Notes: generated by a model not told the origin, from the sequence alone. A DNA stretch of 64,000 bases from Bacteroidota bacterium (GCA_013288325.1 JABDCB010000002.1:1-64000); one strand, 5' to 3'. Positions 51,743 to 61,996 are shown, counted from the stretch's first letter. Numbers and translations are program-made.

Positions 51743-54556
51743 ATGATTCACAATATAAAGTATTTTAGAGGGGTGATGCTGACTTGCATGCTATTGTGCT
51801 TGCATGCGGGTATATCCTCAGCACAGAACGCGACTCTTTCCCAGATCCATATTGACGAATATTTCAGCTACAATAGTCTGGATTCTATTTATCGTGTGTT
51901 CAATCACAAATACGGGGTAAAAGTAGAGTATGATACCGCCTTTTGTAAGACTAAAAAAATATCTTACTGGTTCCATTCAACGGATGCCGAACAAGCTATT
52001 AAAATTACCTTACGCAACACGGATTATACGTATAAGATCACTCCTGATAATGTTGTTCACTTGGTGAAGCAAGAGCTGACAGAAACTGACAAGCCCATAA
52101 AAGACCCTGAACCGGATTGGGCACAGGAAAAACCGAAGGAAAAGGCGCTTCCTCCAATAGCAGTTATAACCAATGATTATAGTGGCCCGGCTCAGACCAC
52201 TCATTTTATATTGTCTGGAAAGATAAAAGACAGAAGTAATGGAGAAGCTGTGCCTTTTTGTCTGATACGGGTGCGCGGAACCTCCTTAGGCGTCACAACA
52301 AATGCCGATGGTTATTTTACCTTGCTCAATGTACCAAGTGACACCTCGGTATTGTTGATTAACTACATCGGTTTCCGGATTACCGAATTTCACCTTACCC
52401 CAAAGCTGCCGAAAGAGCAATTGAGTGTCGAGTTGGAGCCCTTGTCACGGTCATTGAATGAAGTAGTAATTACCGGTCAGCGTGAATCGGCTATGAATGT
52501 GAATAATACCGAAGTAAGCACACTTAAAATGACTCCGCAGAAACTGGCTCAGCTTCCGAATGTAGGTGATAAGGATATTATGCGTGCTTTTCAACTTATG
52601 CCAGGAGTGTCGAGCAGTTTTGAATCTTCTTCAGGCTTATATGTAAGAGGAGGCACCCCGGATCAAAACCTTGTCTTATATGATGGCATCACCATTTATC
52701 ATGTGGATCATCTTTACGGGTTTTTCAGCGCATTCAATGCCAATGCCATCAAAGATGTAGAGTTGTATAAGGGAGGATTCGAATCGAGATTCGGAGGAAG
52801 AATATCAAGTGTGGTGGAGATGACAAGCAAGGATGGAAATCAGAAGAACTTTAATATCGGTGGGGAAATAAGTCTGCTCAGTTTTAACCTCTTTACCGAA
52901 ATCCCTATTAAGAAGAAATGGACCTTTATCGCTGCCTTTCGCCGTTCTTTTAAGGGACCTATCTATGATGAGATCTTTAGCAAATTTAACTCGACAGCAG
53001 TAAGTAATGCTTCCAATGGCGGGAGTGGTGGCGGCGGCGGATTCGGTGGGCGGCATGGAGGTTCTAATGCGACTACTCCGGCATCCTATTTTTATGATTT
53101 AAACTCCAAACTCACCTACCGTCCTTCGGATAAAGATGTGATATCCGGGAGTCTTTTTACAAGCACAGATAATCTGGATAACGGATTTGATCTCAATACC
53201 CCATCCTTTCTCGCTGCCCAGGGCATTAATATAAATATTCAGAACAGCGATCTTACCCGCTATGGCAACCTGGGTGCTGCAGTGAAATGGGCGCGGAAGT
53301 GGAATACCAAACTTTATAGCAATACCCTGATCAGTTATTCCAACTATTACAGCGATAGGGATAAAACGAACGCAGGAACTATTACGGATGCCAGTGGTAA
53401 TACCAAAACGTTTAGCAATGGGACGATAGAAACCAATAACCTGATCGACTACAGCCTTAAGTCGGATTATCAGTGGAATCCGCTGAAGGGAAATATTGTA
53501 GGCTTCGGGGCTTTTGTTTCGTATTATGATATAGCGTATAACTACAGTCAGAATGACACATCTACAATCATTGACAGAAGGAATTATGGCCTCCTGGGCG
53601 GGGGATATTTGCAGGATAAAATAAAACTCTTTAACGACAAGTTGCAGTTAACACCGGGTATCCGTTGGAGTTATTTCAATGTGACAAACAAAACGTATAA
53701 CGAACCGCGGTTCTCTGCCATTTATAATTTCAACGATAAATGGTCATTTAAAGCCGCTACCGGCAGTTATTACCAGTTTGTAAACCGGGTAACGCGTGAA
53801 GATATCCTGTCGGGTAGCAGGGATTTCTGGATTCTTTCCGATGGAAATCGTATTCCGGTAAGTAACGCCCTTCATTATATTTCAGGAGTGTCGTATGAAA
53901 CATTGGGTTACTTGTTTAGTGTGGAAGGGTATTATAAAGTACTGAGCGATCTGACAGATTATACGCAGCGTTTCAATGTCAGTCCTACCCGAATCAATTA
54001 CAGCGAAAATTTTTACACCGGTTCCGGAACAGCACAAGGGGTAGAGTTTCTCGCTCAGAAGAAATTCGGAAAGCTTACCGGCTGGATCAGCTACACACTG
54101 AGCAAGACCAGGGATCATTTTTCCGTGTATTCCAATTCGGATTATCCTTCCGATCAGGATGTGCCTAATGAGTTTAAGATTATATTATTGTATAAATGGA
54201 AGCGCTGGGATTTTTCTACCACCTGGGTGTATGCCACCGGCCGACCATATACAGCGCCTTCAGGAGCTTATGGAGTAACTTTGCTGGATGGAAATACAGC
54301 TGATTTTTTCACCGTTACTTCTCAGAACAGCCTCCGTTTACCGGATTATCACCGCATGGATATTTCGGCCAACTATAATCTCAAAACACCAGAGGGAAGA
54401 AATATTGGTTATATAGGATTCTCCATCTTTAATGTATACAACAGAGCTAATGTATGGTATAAAACATACCAGATTGTGGGCTCGCAGATTGTGGAAACAG
54501 ATGTGGATTATCTGGGAATAGTTCCAAACATCACTTTGTCATTAAAGCTTCGATAA
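51743..54556 (+). CDS. TonB-dependent receptor with secretin-like N-domain and carboxypeptidase-like domain
   Basis: The 937-aa outer-membrane receptor has a signal peptide (ends SSAQ), an STN-like domain (residues about 35-105), a carboxypeptidase-D regulatory-like beta-sandwich (FILSGKIKDRSNGEAVPFCLIRV), a plug (NEVVITGQRESAMN, LYVRGGTPDQNLVLYDGITIY) and a 22-strand barrel to the end. A Gly-rich loop (GGSGGGGGFGGRHGGS) sits in an extracellular loop. It pairs with the DUF4249 lipoprotein starting 1 base after the stop. Substrate unknown. Confidence 0.92.
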   Translation: MIHNIKYFRGVMLTCMLLCLHAGISSAQNATLSQIHIDEYFSYNSLDSIYRVFNHKYGVKVEYDTAFCKTKKISYWFHSTDAEQAIKITLRNTDYTYKITPDNVVHLVKQELTETDKPIKDPEPDWAQEKPKEKALPPIAVITNDYSGPAQTTHFILSGKIKDRSNGEAVPFCLIRVRGTSLGVTTNADGYFTLLNVPSDTSVLLINYIGFRITEFHLTPKLPKEQLSVELEPLSRSLNEVVITGQRESAMNVNNTEVSTLKMTPQKLAQLPNVGDKDIMRAFQLMPGVSSSFESSSGLYVRGGTPDQNLVLYDGITIYHVDHLYGFFSAFNANAIKDVELYKGGFESRFGGRISSVVEMTSKDGNQKNFNIGGEISLLSFNLFTEIPIKKKWTFIAAFRRSFKGPIYDEIFSKFNSTAVSNASNGGSGGGGGFGGRHGGSNATTPASYFYDLNSKLTYRPSDKDVISGSLFTSTDNLDNGFDLNTPSFLAAQGININIQNSDLTRYGNLGAAVKWARKWNTKLYSNTLISYSNYYSDRDKTNAGTITDASGNTKTFSNGTIETNNLIDYSLKSDYQWNPLKGNIVGFGAFVSYYDIAYNYSQNDTSTIIDRRNYGLLGGGYLQDKIKLFNDKLQLTPGIRWSYFNVTNKTYNEPRFSAIYNFNDKWSFKAATGSYYQFVNRVTREDILSGSRDFWILSDGNRIPVSNALHYISGVSYETLGYLFSVEGYYKVLSDLTDYTQRFNVSPTRINYSENFYTGSGTAQGVEFLAQKKFGKLTGWISYTLSKTRDHFSVYSNSDYPSDQDVPNEFKIILLYKWKRWDFSTTWVYATGRPYTAPSGAYGVTLLDGNTADFFTVTSQNSLRLPDYHRMDISANYNLKTPEGRNIGYIGFSIFNVYNRANVWYKTYQIVGSQIVETDVDYLGIVPNITLSLKLR

Positions 54557-54557
54557 C

Positions 54558-55382
54558 ATGCAAATGAAACAGTTGAAAACAGGTTGTTTGCTGCTGCTGC
54601 TACTTTCTTTTTGCTCATGTAAAAAAGAAGTAGCGGATCCTTCTTTTACGGATACGCCTGTTGTACAAGGTTATCTGGAACCTGGTACAACCCCAATACT
54701 TAATATATCGCGACAAGTGGCATTTTCAAGCACCGCTACCTATGCTCCTGATAATATCAATGCATTGAATGTTCAGATCATTTATAACGATACAGTCTAT
54801 ACGATGAAGCCACTTGGCAATGGCAATTATGTGGACAGCAATCTGTTTATCTCGAAAAATGGCACCTATGGGTTGCGGTTTGCCTACAATGGAAAAACGG
54901 TAAGTGCCACTACCAGCATACCGCCCAAACCAACCGGGTATTCAGAATCGACTGATACGATGTCAATCGTGCAGGAAGGAACAGGTGCAACAGGTGGAGG
55001 AGGCGGGTTGGGCGGGTATCGTCCGAATCCTTTTATCATGAGCTGGTCCAATCCGGATGCATCCTATTATATAATTGTTGTGGAAAATATCGAGGTGAAC
55101 CCGGTTGCCATCAATTTGAATGAAACAGCTCCTCCCCGGATTTTCCGAAACCAGCCTACTCAAAGTAATCAGTATCAGATCAACTCGAGAGAATTTCATT
55201 TTTACGGGCGTCATCGTATGATTCTTTATCATCTGAATCCGGATTATGCTTCGTTATACAATAATGATGGTAGCAGCTCGCTGAATCTGACCAACCCTCA
55301 GACCAACCTGACGAACGGGCTGGGCATCTTTACCGGACTCAATGCAGATACCCTGATGGTTACCATTTATAAGCCTTTATAA
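54558..55382 (+). CDS. DUF4249 lipoprotein
   Basis: The 274-aa protein has a signal peptide and lipobox (LLSFCSC, then KKEVADPSF), and the DUF4249 start (VQGYLEPGTTPILNISRQVAF). It is encoded immediately after a TonB receptor, the usual partner arrangement in Bacteroidota, and probably acts as a surface lid or accessory. An in-frame ATG six bases later (54564) is an alternative start. Glycine-rich loop near residue 145. Confidence 0.88.
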   Translation: MQMKQLKTGCLLLLLLSFCSCKKEVADPSFTDTPVVQGYLEPGTTPILNISRQVAFSSTATYAPDNINALNVQIIYNDTVYTMKPLGNGNYVDSNLFISKNGTYGLRFAYNGKTVSATTSIPPKPTGYSESTDTMSIVQEGTGATGGGGGLGGYRPNPFIMSWSNPDASYYIIVVENIEVNPVAINLNETAPPRIFRNQPTQSNQYQINSREFHFYGRHRMILYHLNPDYASLYNNDGSSSLNLTNPQTNLTNGLGIFTGLNADTLMVTIYKPL

Positions 55383-55417
55383 AAAGAAGTAGCATTCCTT
55401 TTATCCCCCTGATTTTG

Positions 55418-55425
55418 TACCTTTG
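55418..55425 (+). promoter_or_regulatory. -7 box for the 55443 lipoprotein gene
   Basis: TACCTTTG exact match, 17 bases before the ATG. The -33 region (near 55396) is poor. Confidence 0.4.
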
Positions 55426-55442
55426 GTGTAGCAACATCCAGC

Positions 55443-55916
55443 ATGAAAACGGCTTTCAGAACATCAGGAATAAGTATTTTTCTTGTTTTATTCCTCCTTT
55501 CAGGTGATTCCTGTAAAAAAGAGCCGACTGTTACCTATGGTTCCGTCACCGTTCACATCTCCTTGATTGATTATAACTACGCTCCTTACACCGCAGGCAC
55601 CTGGCTCAGCTCAACCAAGATCAAGATACGTTATGCAGGCGTGTATCTGGATAGCCTCGTCAATCTGTACGGAGCTTTTAATCTGCCTCAAAGCACCCCC
55701 ATTGCCAGTCCATGCACGGCTCATCTGAATGAGTTGAGTCACACGTTCCGGATTCAGAATAATGTTCTCAATTCACTTGAAATATCGGACCCTTCCGGGC
55801 TCAGAATCTCGTATCAGATCAATAATACTACGTCTTACTTTTCCACTGTAAGCGATAGTACCACCTCCTATTTGTCCAATACGGGTTGTCAGCTCTATCT
55901 GTTTCCGGTACGATAA
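55443..55916 (+). CDS. Small lipoprotein of unknown function
   Basis: The 157-aa protein has a signal peptide and lipobox-like GDSC (Cys24) followed by KKEPTVTYGSVTVHISLIDYN. The mature part is beta-rich and Ser/Thr-rich with three further Cys or near-Cys contexts (SPCTAH, NTGCQL) that could form a disulfide. No family recognised. A -7 box lies 17 bases upstream, so it may be separate from the receptor operon. Confidence 0.75.
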   Translation: MKTAFRTSGISIFLVLFLLSGDSCKKEPTVTYGSVTVHISLIDYNYAPYTAGTWLSSTKIKIRYAGVYLDSLVNLYGAFNLPQSTPIASPCTAHLNELSHTFRIQNNVLNSLEISDPSGLRISYQINNTTSYFSTVSDSTTSYLSNTGCQLYLFPVR

Positions 55917-55997
55917 TCTATTTTCACCCTCTTCAGAATTATTCAGTATTTTTGAATTCAACCCACTAATGCAAAACAACAACTATACCCCTCGATC

Positions 55998-56525
55998 ATG
56001 AAAAAAGCAAATCTGTTTCTATTTATAATATTGGCATTTACTGTTTCAGTGCCTAAAGCACAAACCGTTTATAAAGAATATAAGGTGGGTCATCCTATCT
56101 TTCTAAGTCTGCCTGACTATATGAGCAAAACTGCCGGTATCAATGCTGCTGCCGCTGTACAATATAAAAGCGTAGTAAAAGATGTATACGGTTTCGTGAT
56201 TGAGGATAACAAGGAAGAGATGGGGTATGTGGATATGAATTACAGTAATATAAATGAGTTTTATGATGACTTTATAAAAGGCTTTACCAAGGATCTTGAA
56301 AAAGCAGTTGTTTCTACCCCGTTGGCTCAGAAAAAGGGCGAAACCAATTTTATAGAAGCTGACCTGAGTTATTATGATACCGATGCCAAGGCAGATATCT
56401 ATTATCTGGTAGGGATTGTAGAAACAAAAACTTCCTATTATAAAGTTCTTTCCTGGGCCGCCGCCGAAAATAAAGATAAGTTCAAAGCTGATTTCCAGAA
56501 GATACTTTACAGTCTTAAGGATTAG
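55998..56525 (+). CDS. Secreted protein of unknown function
   Basis: The 175-aa protein has a signal peptide ending PKAQ, then a soluble domain (KVGHPIFLSLPDYMSKTAGIN; YYLVGIVETKTSYYKVLSWAAAENKDKFKADFQKI) that resembles stress-type periplasmic proteins in length and pattern but matches no family I can name. A TATTTTTG box at 55947-55954 lies 44 bases upstream. Its 3' end is convergent with the DUF1801 gene. Confidence 0.75.
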   Translation: MKKANLFLFIILAFTVSVPKAQTVYKEYKVGHPIFLSLPDYMSKTAGINAAAAVQYKSVVKDVYGFVIEDNKEEMGYVDMNYSNINEFYDDFIKGFTKDLEKAVVSTPLAQKKGETNFIEADLSYYDTDAKADIYYLVGIVETKTSYYKVLSWAAAENKDKFKADFQKILYSLKD

Positions 56526-56549
56526 GCGGGCAGGATAAAAGCGGTATTG

Positions 56550-56942
56550 TTAACGGACGGGCCATTGTTTATCCAATGCTACGGCTTCTTTAAGCAGTTT
56601 ACGAATGGCTTTTTCATCAATCTCTTCCGGGGTGGTATAGATCTTGTAAAAGATCTGTTTGTTGCTTCCGTGTTTCAGATAATTGTCGACGTCTTCCAGT
56701 TTGCAGCCATACCAGAACCCGATCAATACACCTTTTTTGATACCTCCTCTGGGAACAGTAGAGGGCCATATAATACAGATTCCTTTATGGCCATAAAAGA
56801 ACGGAACGCTATACGAGATTTTTTCGCGGCAATAGGCGGGCAGTGTTTCTTTTACAATTTGTCTGAGAATATCCACGATGATGCGTTCCTCTTCCGGAAG
56901 CAGATCATAGAGTTCGGGCAGAGAAGTTATTTTGTAGCCCAT
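56550..56942 (-). CDS. DUF1801 family protein
   Basis: The 130-aa protein has the YdhG/DUF1801 layout: ISYSVPFFYGHKGICIIWPST in the first half and GVLIGFWYGCKLED in the second, with a C-terminal helix. Function unknown. ATG 56942 overlaps the YdcF stop (TAATG), which fixes the start; the longer frame from 57026 would lie inside ydcF. Confidence 0.8.
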   Translation of the reverse strand: MGYKITSLPELYDLLPEEERIIVDILRQIVKETLPAYCREKISYSVPFFYGHKGICIIWPSTVPRGGIKKGVLIGFWYGCKLEDVDNYLKHGSNKQIFYKIYTTPEEIDEKAIRKLLKEAVALDKQWPVR

Positions 56943-57646
56943 TACATCCAGCCATTTAGTTTGTAATATAGGATCGCAGTGAATTCGCGCAGGCAATTGA
57001 TTTCCAGTTTCAGGTAGTTCCAGCAATTGTAGCGTAGACCCAGGTTGGAGCTTACATCGGGAATATATTTTTTTCCTCCCAGCTTTTTATAGTCAAATTC
57101 CAGATCAGCAAACATGGCATTCTCGAACGATGCCTGACCGCCCACATGTATAAAACCCGCTTTGCGAAATGTGCTCACCGTTCTTCTCATGTTTTCGGCA
57201 CTGGTAACAAGGACAAGATTGGTAGAAAGCAGTTCCGGAAAGTCCTGAGCCAGGCACAAAGCCTGCTCACGGGTATTGGTACCTCTTTTTTCTATCCGGA
57301 TAAGACAGGAGTCTGCTTTACGCAGGATCAGCTCTTCCCGCATATCACCGATAACGGCGGTATCTTTTGGATGTACAATAAAGATCTTGCTTTTAGGATA
57401 TTTTACCGAGAGCGCTGCCGTATAATACAGACGAATCAGGTTTGCTTCACTTGGCATACCACTTCCTCCCAAAAAAACAATGGCATCGGGTTTAAAGATA
57501 TACTTACTGTTGCTGGTGCCCAACCAGGCTGTTACATCATAAGGGATACGGGTAAAGGAAAAAACAAGGAGGAGAAAGAAAAAAATGCCCAGCATCAGAA
57601 AGATCCAATGGAACACCTTTTTTATGGTATGTAATATGGCCTGCAT
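56942..57646 (-). CDS. YdcF family (DUF218) protein
   Basis: The 234-aa protein has an N-terminal membrane helix (IFLMLGIFFFLLLVFSF) and the DUF218 core: DAIVFLGGSGMPSEANLIRLYYTAALSVKYP, TNTREQALCLAQ and VTSAENMRRTVSTFRKAGF. YdcF-type proteins bind S-adenosylmethionine or act in envelope lipid/glycan steps; the true substrate is not known. Translationally coupled to DUF1801. Confidence 0.85.
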   Translation of the reverse strand: MQAILHTIKKVFHWIFLMLGIFFFLLLVFSFTRIPYDVTAWLGTSNSKYIFKPDAIVFLGGSGMPSEANLIRLYYTAALSVKYPKSKIFIVHPKDTAVIGDMREELILRKADSCLIRIEKRGTNTREQALCLAQDFPELLSTNLVLVTSAENMRRTVSTFRKAGFIHVGGQASFENAMFADLEFDYKKLGGKKYIPDVSSNLGLRYNCWNYLKLEINCLREFTAILYYKLNGWM

Positions 57647-57758
57647 CTTACCACGAATATAACGGAATTCCCTTTAACAGAATTGTCGGTGGTGGAAGAT
57701 GCAGGAGCCGGTGCCGACATTAATTTTCATAGCTTTGAGTTGTCATCTTATCAGGTAA

Positions 57759-58898
57759 ATGAAAAGCATTTTTCTCCTATTCTTTTTTCCCACATGGGTG
57801 TTTGCCCAAAGCATACGGCTGGAAAGTCTGCGTCAGGAGGTAAAACAGGATGTACGTCAGGGGAGGTATGAAAAGGCCGTCTCGATACTGAGCAACAACC
57901 TTTCTAGCATAAACAATGACACAACGGGTTTGTTCGACGCATTGATCAATCTTTGTCTTTTTGAAAAGCGATGGAAGGAGATAATCGGAGCTTATTCGGG
58001 GCATCATTGTGCGAAAGGAGAAGATACCACTTCCTTGTCCCTCGCCCGATATTATACCCAATATCCGGCTGAGCAAATACAATTAAATAAGTCGATTGAT
58101 GTTCCGTATAAGCCAAGTCCTTCGGGAACCCCTATTGTCGAGGTTCGGATAAACAGGAAGACTTATCATTTCTGGTTTGATACGGGTGCGGGCATTACAG
58201 TTCTTTCGGAAAGGACGGCTGCACAATGCGGAATAAAAGAAGAAAAAGGTCAAGCAGGCCAGGCCTTGGCAGCAACAGGCAAAACAGTTTCGGTTTCTCC
58301 CGGGGTGATTGATTCCTTACAGATTGGAGAGATGAAAGTATATCATCATCCGTGCATCATCCTCAGCAACAGAAGTCTTGAAATAAGAGTACTGGGGATA
58401 CGCATTCTGAAGATAGATGGTATCATAGGCTGGAATATTTTGCAGGAACTGGATGTGACTATCCATGGCAAGGAAAAAGTAATTTCATTAGGGCTGTCGT
58501 CCAGTCATCAAAGTGATGAGCATAATTTTTTCTGGTATGGTACACCTCTTATTGCCTGTAAAGATTCAGCAGGAAAAGGCTTTTTTTTCTTTATCGATAC
58601 CGGAGGCGATCAGCCAGGTTTGTATGAGACAGCTTTGACAAAAATAGATACAAGCAAGGCGAAGAAGAAAACAATTGTGTTGGGTTCTGCAGGAGGAGTG
58701 CGGAAAATCAACTCCTTTCTGTTTCCCCGTTTCAAGATTATCGCCGGCGGTCATACTTTTATTTTGGAGAATGTTTCCGTATACCCTAACAACCCTGAAC
58801 TGCTTTATGCTCCTGATGGTGTATTTGGGATCAACGAGTTTAAGAATACCACTCTTCGTTTTAATGTGAAACAGGGATATCTGATTGTGTGTGATTAG
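57759..58898 (+). CDS. Secreted retropepsin-like aspartyl protease with two DTG motifs
   Basis: The 379-aa protein has a signal peptide ending VFAQ, a helical repeat-like N-terminal part (residues 20-100), then two aspartyl protease motifs: FDTGAG with Asp141 and FIDTGGD with Asp280, each followed by a hydrophobic-hydrophobic-Gly element (IDGIIGWNIL; YAPDGVFGIN). This gives both lobes on one chain. A TAGCTTTG box is at 57730-57737. Substrate unknown. Confidence 0.85.
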   Translation: MKSIFLLFFFPTWVFAQSIRLESLRQEVKQDVRQGRYEKAVSILSNNLSSINNDTTGLFDALINLCLFEKRWKEIIGAYSGHHCAKGEDTTSLSLARYYTQYPAEQIQLNKSIDVPYKPSPSGTPIVEVRINRKTYHFWFDTGAGITVLSERTAAQCGIKEEKGQAGQALAATGKTVSVSPGVIDSLQIGEMKVYHHPCIILSNRSLEIRVLGIRILKIDGIIGWNILQELDVTIHGKEKVISLGLSSSHQSDEHNFFWYGTPLIACKDSAGKGFFFFIDTGGDQPGLYETALTKIDTSKAKKKTIVLGSAGGVRKINSFLFPRFKIIAGGHTFILENVSVYPNNPELLYAPDGVFGINEFKNTTLRFNVKQGYLIVCD

Positions 58899-58914
58899 AA
58901 CTGATCTGAACGGT

Positions 58915-59439
58915 TCAGGGCCGGAATGTCTCTCTGTCAAGTATCATAAAACGTTGCCCCAGATAGGTTGTACCTGATTTGAAAAAATGGGGAATGCGAC
59001 CATATTCCCTGAATCCTATCCTTTCATATACCTTGATTGCTCTGGCATTCTCATTTACGACCCCCAGTGTAACAAGTTCTATTTCGGGTTTCAGAAAGGC
59101 TTTTTCTATCGCTTTTCTGAGCAGTGCGGGGCCAACGTGTTTGCCAGCATAGTCTGGCTTAACATACATCTGTACAATATCTCCGCGATGTTTAGTCTTC
59201 AGACGACCTTCTGAATGAAAACCACATAATCCTATCAGTTGTTCCCCGTCAAAGGCACCCATCATAAAACAATCTTTATCTCCCTTTTTTATAATTTGTT
59301 CAAACTTGAGTTCAGTTTTTTTACTTTCTTCTTCATAGGTGGATCCAAAGTTGTCAGGAAAAGATCGAAGGCATTCAAGTCTTGTTTTCCGATATGCCAG
59401 GGCATCCGATGGCTGAAGGTGACGAAAGATAATATCCAT
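58915..59439 (-). CDS. GNAT family N-acetyltransferase
   Basis: The 174-aa protein has the GNAT core: GDIVQMYVKPDYAGKHVGPALLRKAIEKAF with the acetyl-CoA loop, and VNENARAIKVYERIGFREYGR near the end. Substrate unknown. It is convergent with the retropepsin gene (16-base gap) and upstream of the second TonB receptor on the same strand, 31 bases apart. Confidence 0.9.
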   Translation of the reverse strand: MDIIFRHLQPSDALAYRKTRLECLRSFPDNFGSTYEEESKKTELKFEQIIKKGDKDCFMMGAFDGEQLIGLCGFHSEGRLKTKHRGDIVQMYVKPDYAGKHVGPALLRKAIEKAFLKPEIELVTLGVVNENARAIKVYERIGFREYGRIPHFFKSGTTYLGQRFMILDRETFRP

Positions 59440-59470
59440 ACTAAAAAAAGGGTGTGAAGGTTATACGGAC

Positions 59471-61996
59471 TTACTGTGGCGGCTCTGTCAGATTGGGATC
59501 TTCGGCCTCTTTCTGTTTTTTGAATTCGAGCTTGCCGAATTTATAGGTGAGGTTGATACCGAACGAACGATAGGGTAACTGACGATCGGTGAGCAAGCTG
59601 AAATTAGTTCCCGATAATACCGTTTGCTGATCAATGTATTTATTAAACGGATTTGTCGCTGTTGCTGCAATACTGAACTTTTTATGAAAGAACTGTTTGC
59701 GGAATGCAAAGTTATAAGTAGCAAAGGCTGGCATTGTTCCCTGAGCATTTATCCTCAGGGAATTGTAGTTCCCAAATATTTCCACACTCAGGGAGCTGCT
59801 TACTTCATACGATGCATTTAAATTAACACGGTAGTTGAAACCATGCACATCTCCACCGGAAGAAAGTCCGGTGATGATATATCGCTCAAATGCAGAAATA
59901 TTCGAGCGAAGCGTAAGTTTTGATTTAACAGGCACGGAGAAAAACAAATTCCCTCCCAGATTGTTTTCATGCCCGATATTTTCACGGGTGGTTACAGCCA
60001 CATTTGCATAAGTGGAATCTCCGATTTTGTAAGTCGGATAAAAACGGGTGTAGGATTGAATATCATCTGTATTCAGTCTTGCAAACAGGGTTGCCACAAA
60101 GGTGGTACCCTTATCAAAGGTTTTATTATAACCGAGTTCTACCTTGTCGGCTTGTTCGGGAAGAAGGGCAATGTTACCGGTAGTAATATTTCGTGGATCG
60201 CTTGCATTCAGGAAAGGATTCAGGTCATTGTATCCGGGTCGTTGAATCCGGTGAGAATAACTAATCTTGAGTGTCTGATTGCCGGCAAAGGTATGAGACA
60301 ATACAGCCGAAGGGGCAATGGTTCCATAAGGATTGATGGTGGTGTTACCCACACCCGAAAAATCGGCTTTTGCTGTGGTGTATTCATAGCGCCCTCCGGC
60401 TTTCACATCCAGAAACTGAAATAATTTGAATGTAGCGGAGAGATAACCTGCATAAATATTCCGGTCGTAGGTAAGTGAAGAGGATTGAGTTGTATTATAA
60501 TCATAATTACCCGTGCTAGTATTGAGCAGATATACATCCGATGTACTGCTGATCTGATCAAGGACTGTTTTTACTCCCGCTTCCAGAATCACGTCTTTCT
60601 TCAGGGGCTGGGTATAATTGATCTCCACATTGGTTTCTTTGGAAGTGCCAGGGTTATTACCGTACGATCCATTGTACACTGATTCGGGAGACAAATATTC
60701 CTGTGTCTGTTTATAATAAGAGAAATTGGATCCGTAGGATGAATTATACAGTATATCCAGCTGAGGGCCATCTTTCTTAAATACTCTTTTATAACTCAGG
60801 TTATAGTCATAGGACTGCACGGAGGAGTTGCTGGCTGTATTGATTCCATCGTTCACGTTGGAAAGCTGGTTGCCATAAGCATCTGTCAATACAGTCTGTC
60901 GGCCGGCTGTGCCCGAATTGCTGCTGCCGAATGAATTGTAGTTAAAACCTCCGGTGATATTGTCTTTGGAAGTAGGTTCCCAGTCGAAACCGGCTCCTGC
61001 CTGATAGCCGTTTCGCATAAAATCACTTTGTCCGTTCTCTATGAGGCTCGTGTTTTGTAAGGCCACCGGATCCTGTGATTGCCGGTTCATGGTATTGATA
61101 GTAGTGGATGTAAGCTGAGCATTGCCACTTACAAAAGCGTGAGCTCCAAATTTTCCTTTACGTGCATTCAGGTTAAACGAACCGTTTTCCAAACGGGTAC
61201 CGGCAGAAAGAGAAAGATTTCCATTTACGCCCTGGGCCGTCACCTTTTTTAGAACAATATTGATGATGCCTCCTGTTCCTTCCGCATCATATTTAGCGCC
61301 TGGGCTGGTAATCACTTCTATGCTTTGTATCTGACTGGCGGGAATAGATTGTAATACATCGGTCAGATTATTTCCAAAAATGCTGGACGGTTGTCCATTA
61401 ATCAAAAAGCGGATGTTGGAATTTCCCTGAAGCTCTACATTACCATCCACATCAACAGAAACCTGAGGCACTTTCTTAAGGATATCTGTAGCTACTCCGC
61501 CTTGCGATGTAAGATCGTTTTCCGCATTGTAAACCATTTTATCAATCTTGTTTTCAATCAGACTTTTGTCGGCGGTAATGGTTACTTCTTTTAAGGTTGC
61601 CTGGTTGTTACGCAGTCTTATTTTATCAAGTACCACCTGGGTATTTGACGCGCTGATAACGATATTGGTTTTGTAACCGGTTTGGTATCCCACAAAATAA
61701 ATCACAAGACGATACGTTCCGAAGGGCACATTGGCAAGGGTGAATTTTCCGTTTTCATCGGTAGAGGTACCATTCACTTCCTTTTTTGATTCCATTTGTT
61801 CCAGCCCGATGGAAGCATACCCAACAGGTTGCAGGGTGGCCGAATCAAGTACAGTTCCTGATATTTTGCCCGTGTTTTTATCATCCTGTCCCTGAGCATT
61901 GGCTGAAATAGCTGCCGCCACCAGGAAGAGGAGGAAAAGGGCAGTTCTTATAAAACCTGCAAAACGGGAAACAGAAGCAAGAGAACAATCGCGCAT
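59471..61996 (-). CDS. TonB-dependent receptor (outer membrane beta-barrel family)
   Basis: The 841-aa receptor has a signal peptide (FRTALFLLFLVAAAISANAQ), carboxypeptidase-like domain (GKISGTVLDSATLQPVGYASI), a TonB plug (LKEVTITADKSLIENKIDKMVYN; IRFLINGQPSSIFGNNL; GAKYDAEGTGGIINIVLKK) and a long barrel. Typical of the 'outer membrane beta-barrel protein' receptors. ATG 61996 is preferred over 62023. A minus-strand TAATTTTG box at 62021-62028 lies just upstream and overlaps that longer start. Confidence 0.92.
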   Translation of the reverse strand: MRDCSLASVSRFAGFIRTALFLLFLVAAAISANAQGQDDKNTGKISGTVLDSATLQPVGYASIGLEQMESKKEVNGTSTDENGKFTLANVPFGTYRLVIYFVGYQTGYKTNIVISASNTQVVLDKIRLRNNQATLKEVTITADKSLIENKIDKMVYNAENDLTSQGGVATDILKKVPQVSVDVDGNVELQGNSNIRFLINGQPSSIFGNNLTDVLQSIPASQIQSIEVITSPGAKYDAEGTGGIINIVLKKVTAQGVNGNLSLSAGTRLENGSFNLNARKGKFGAHAFVSGNAQLTSTTINTMNRQSQDPVALQNTSLIENGQSDFMRNGYQAGAGFDWEPTSKDNITGGFNYNSFGSSNSGTAGRQTVLTDAYGNQLSNVNDGINTASNSSVQSYDYNLSYKRVFKKDGPQLDILYNSSYGSNFSYYKQTQEYLSPESVYNGSYGNNPGTSKETNVEINYTQPLKKDVILEAGVKTVLDQISSTSDVYLLNTSTGNYDYNTTQSSSLTYDRNIYAGYLSATFKLFQFLDVKAGGRYEYTTAKADFSGVGNTTINPYGTIAPSAVLSHTFAGNQTLKISYSHRIQRPGYNDLNPFLNASDPRNITTGNIALLPEQADKVELGYNKTFDKGTTFVATLFARLNTDDIQSYTRFYPTYKIGDSTYANVAVTTRENIGHENNLGGNLFFSVPVKSKLTLRSNISAFERYIITGLSSGGDVHGFNYRVNLNASYEVSSSLSVEIFGNYNSLRINAQGTMPAFATYNFAFRKQFFHKKFSIAATATNPFNKYIDQQTVLSGTNFSLLTDRQLPYRSFGINLTYKFGKLEFKKQKEAEDPNLTEPPQ

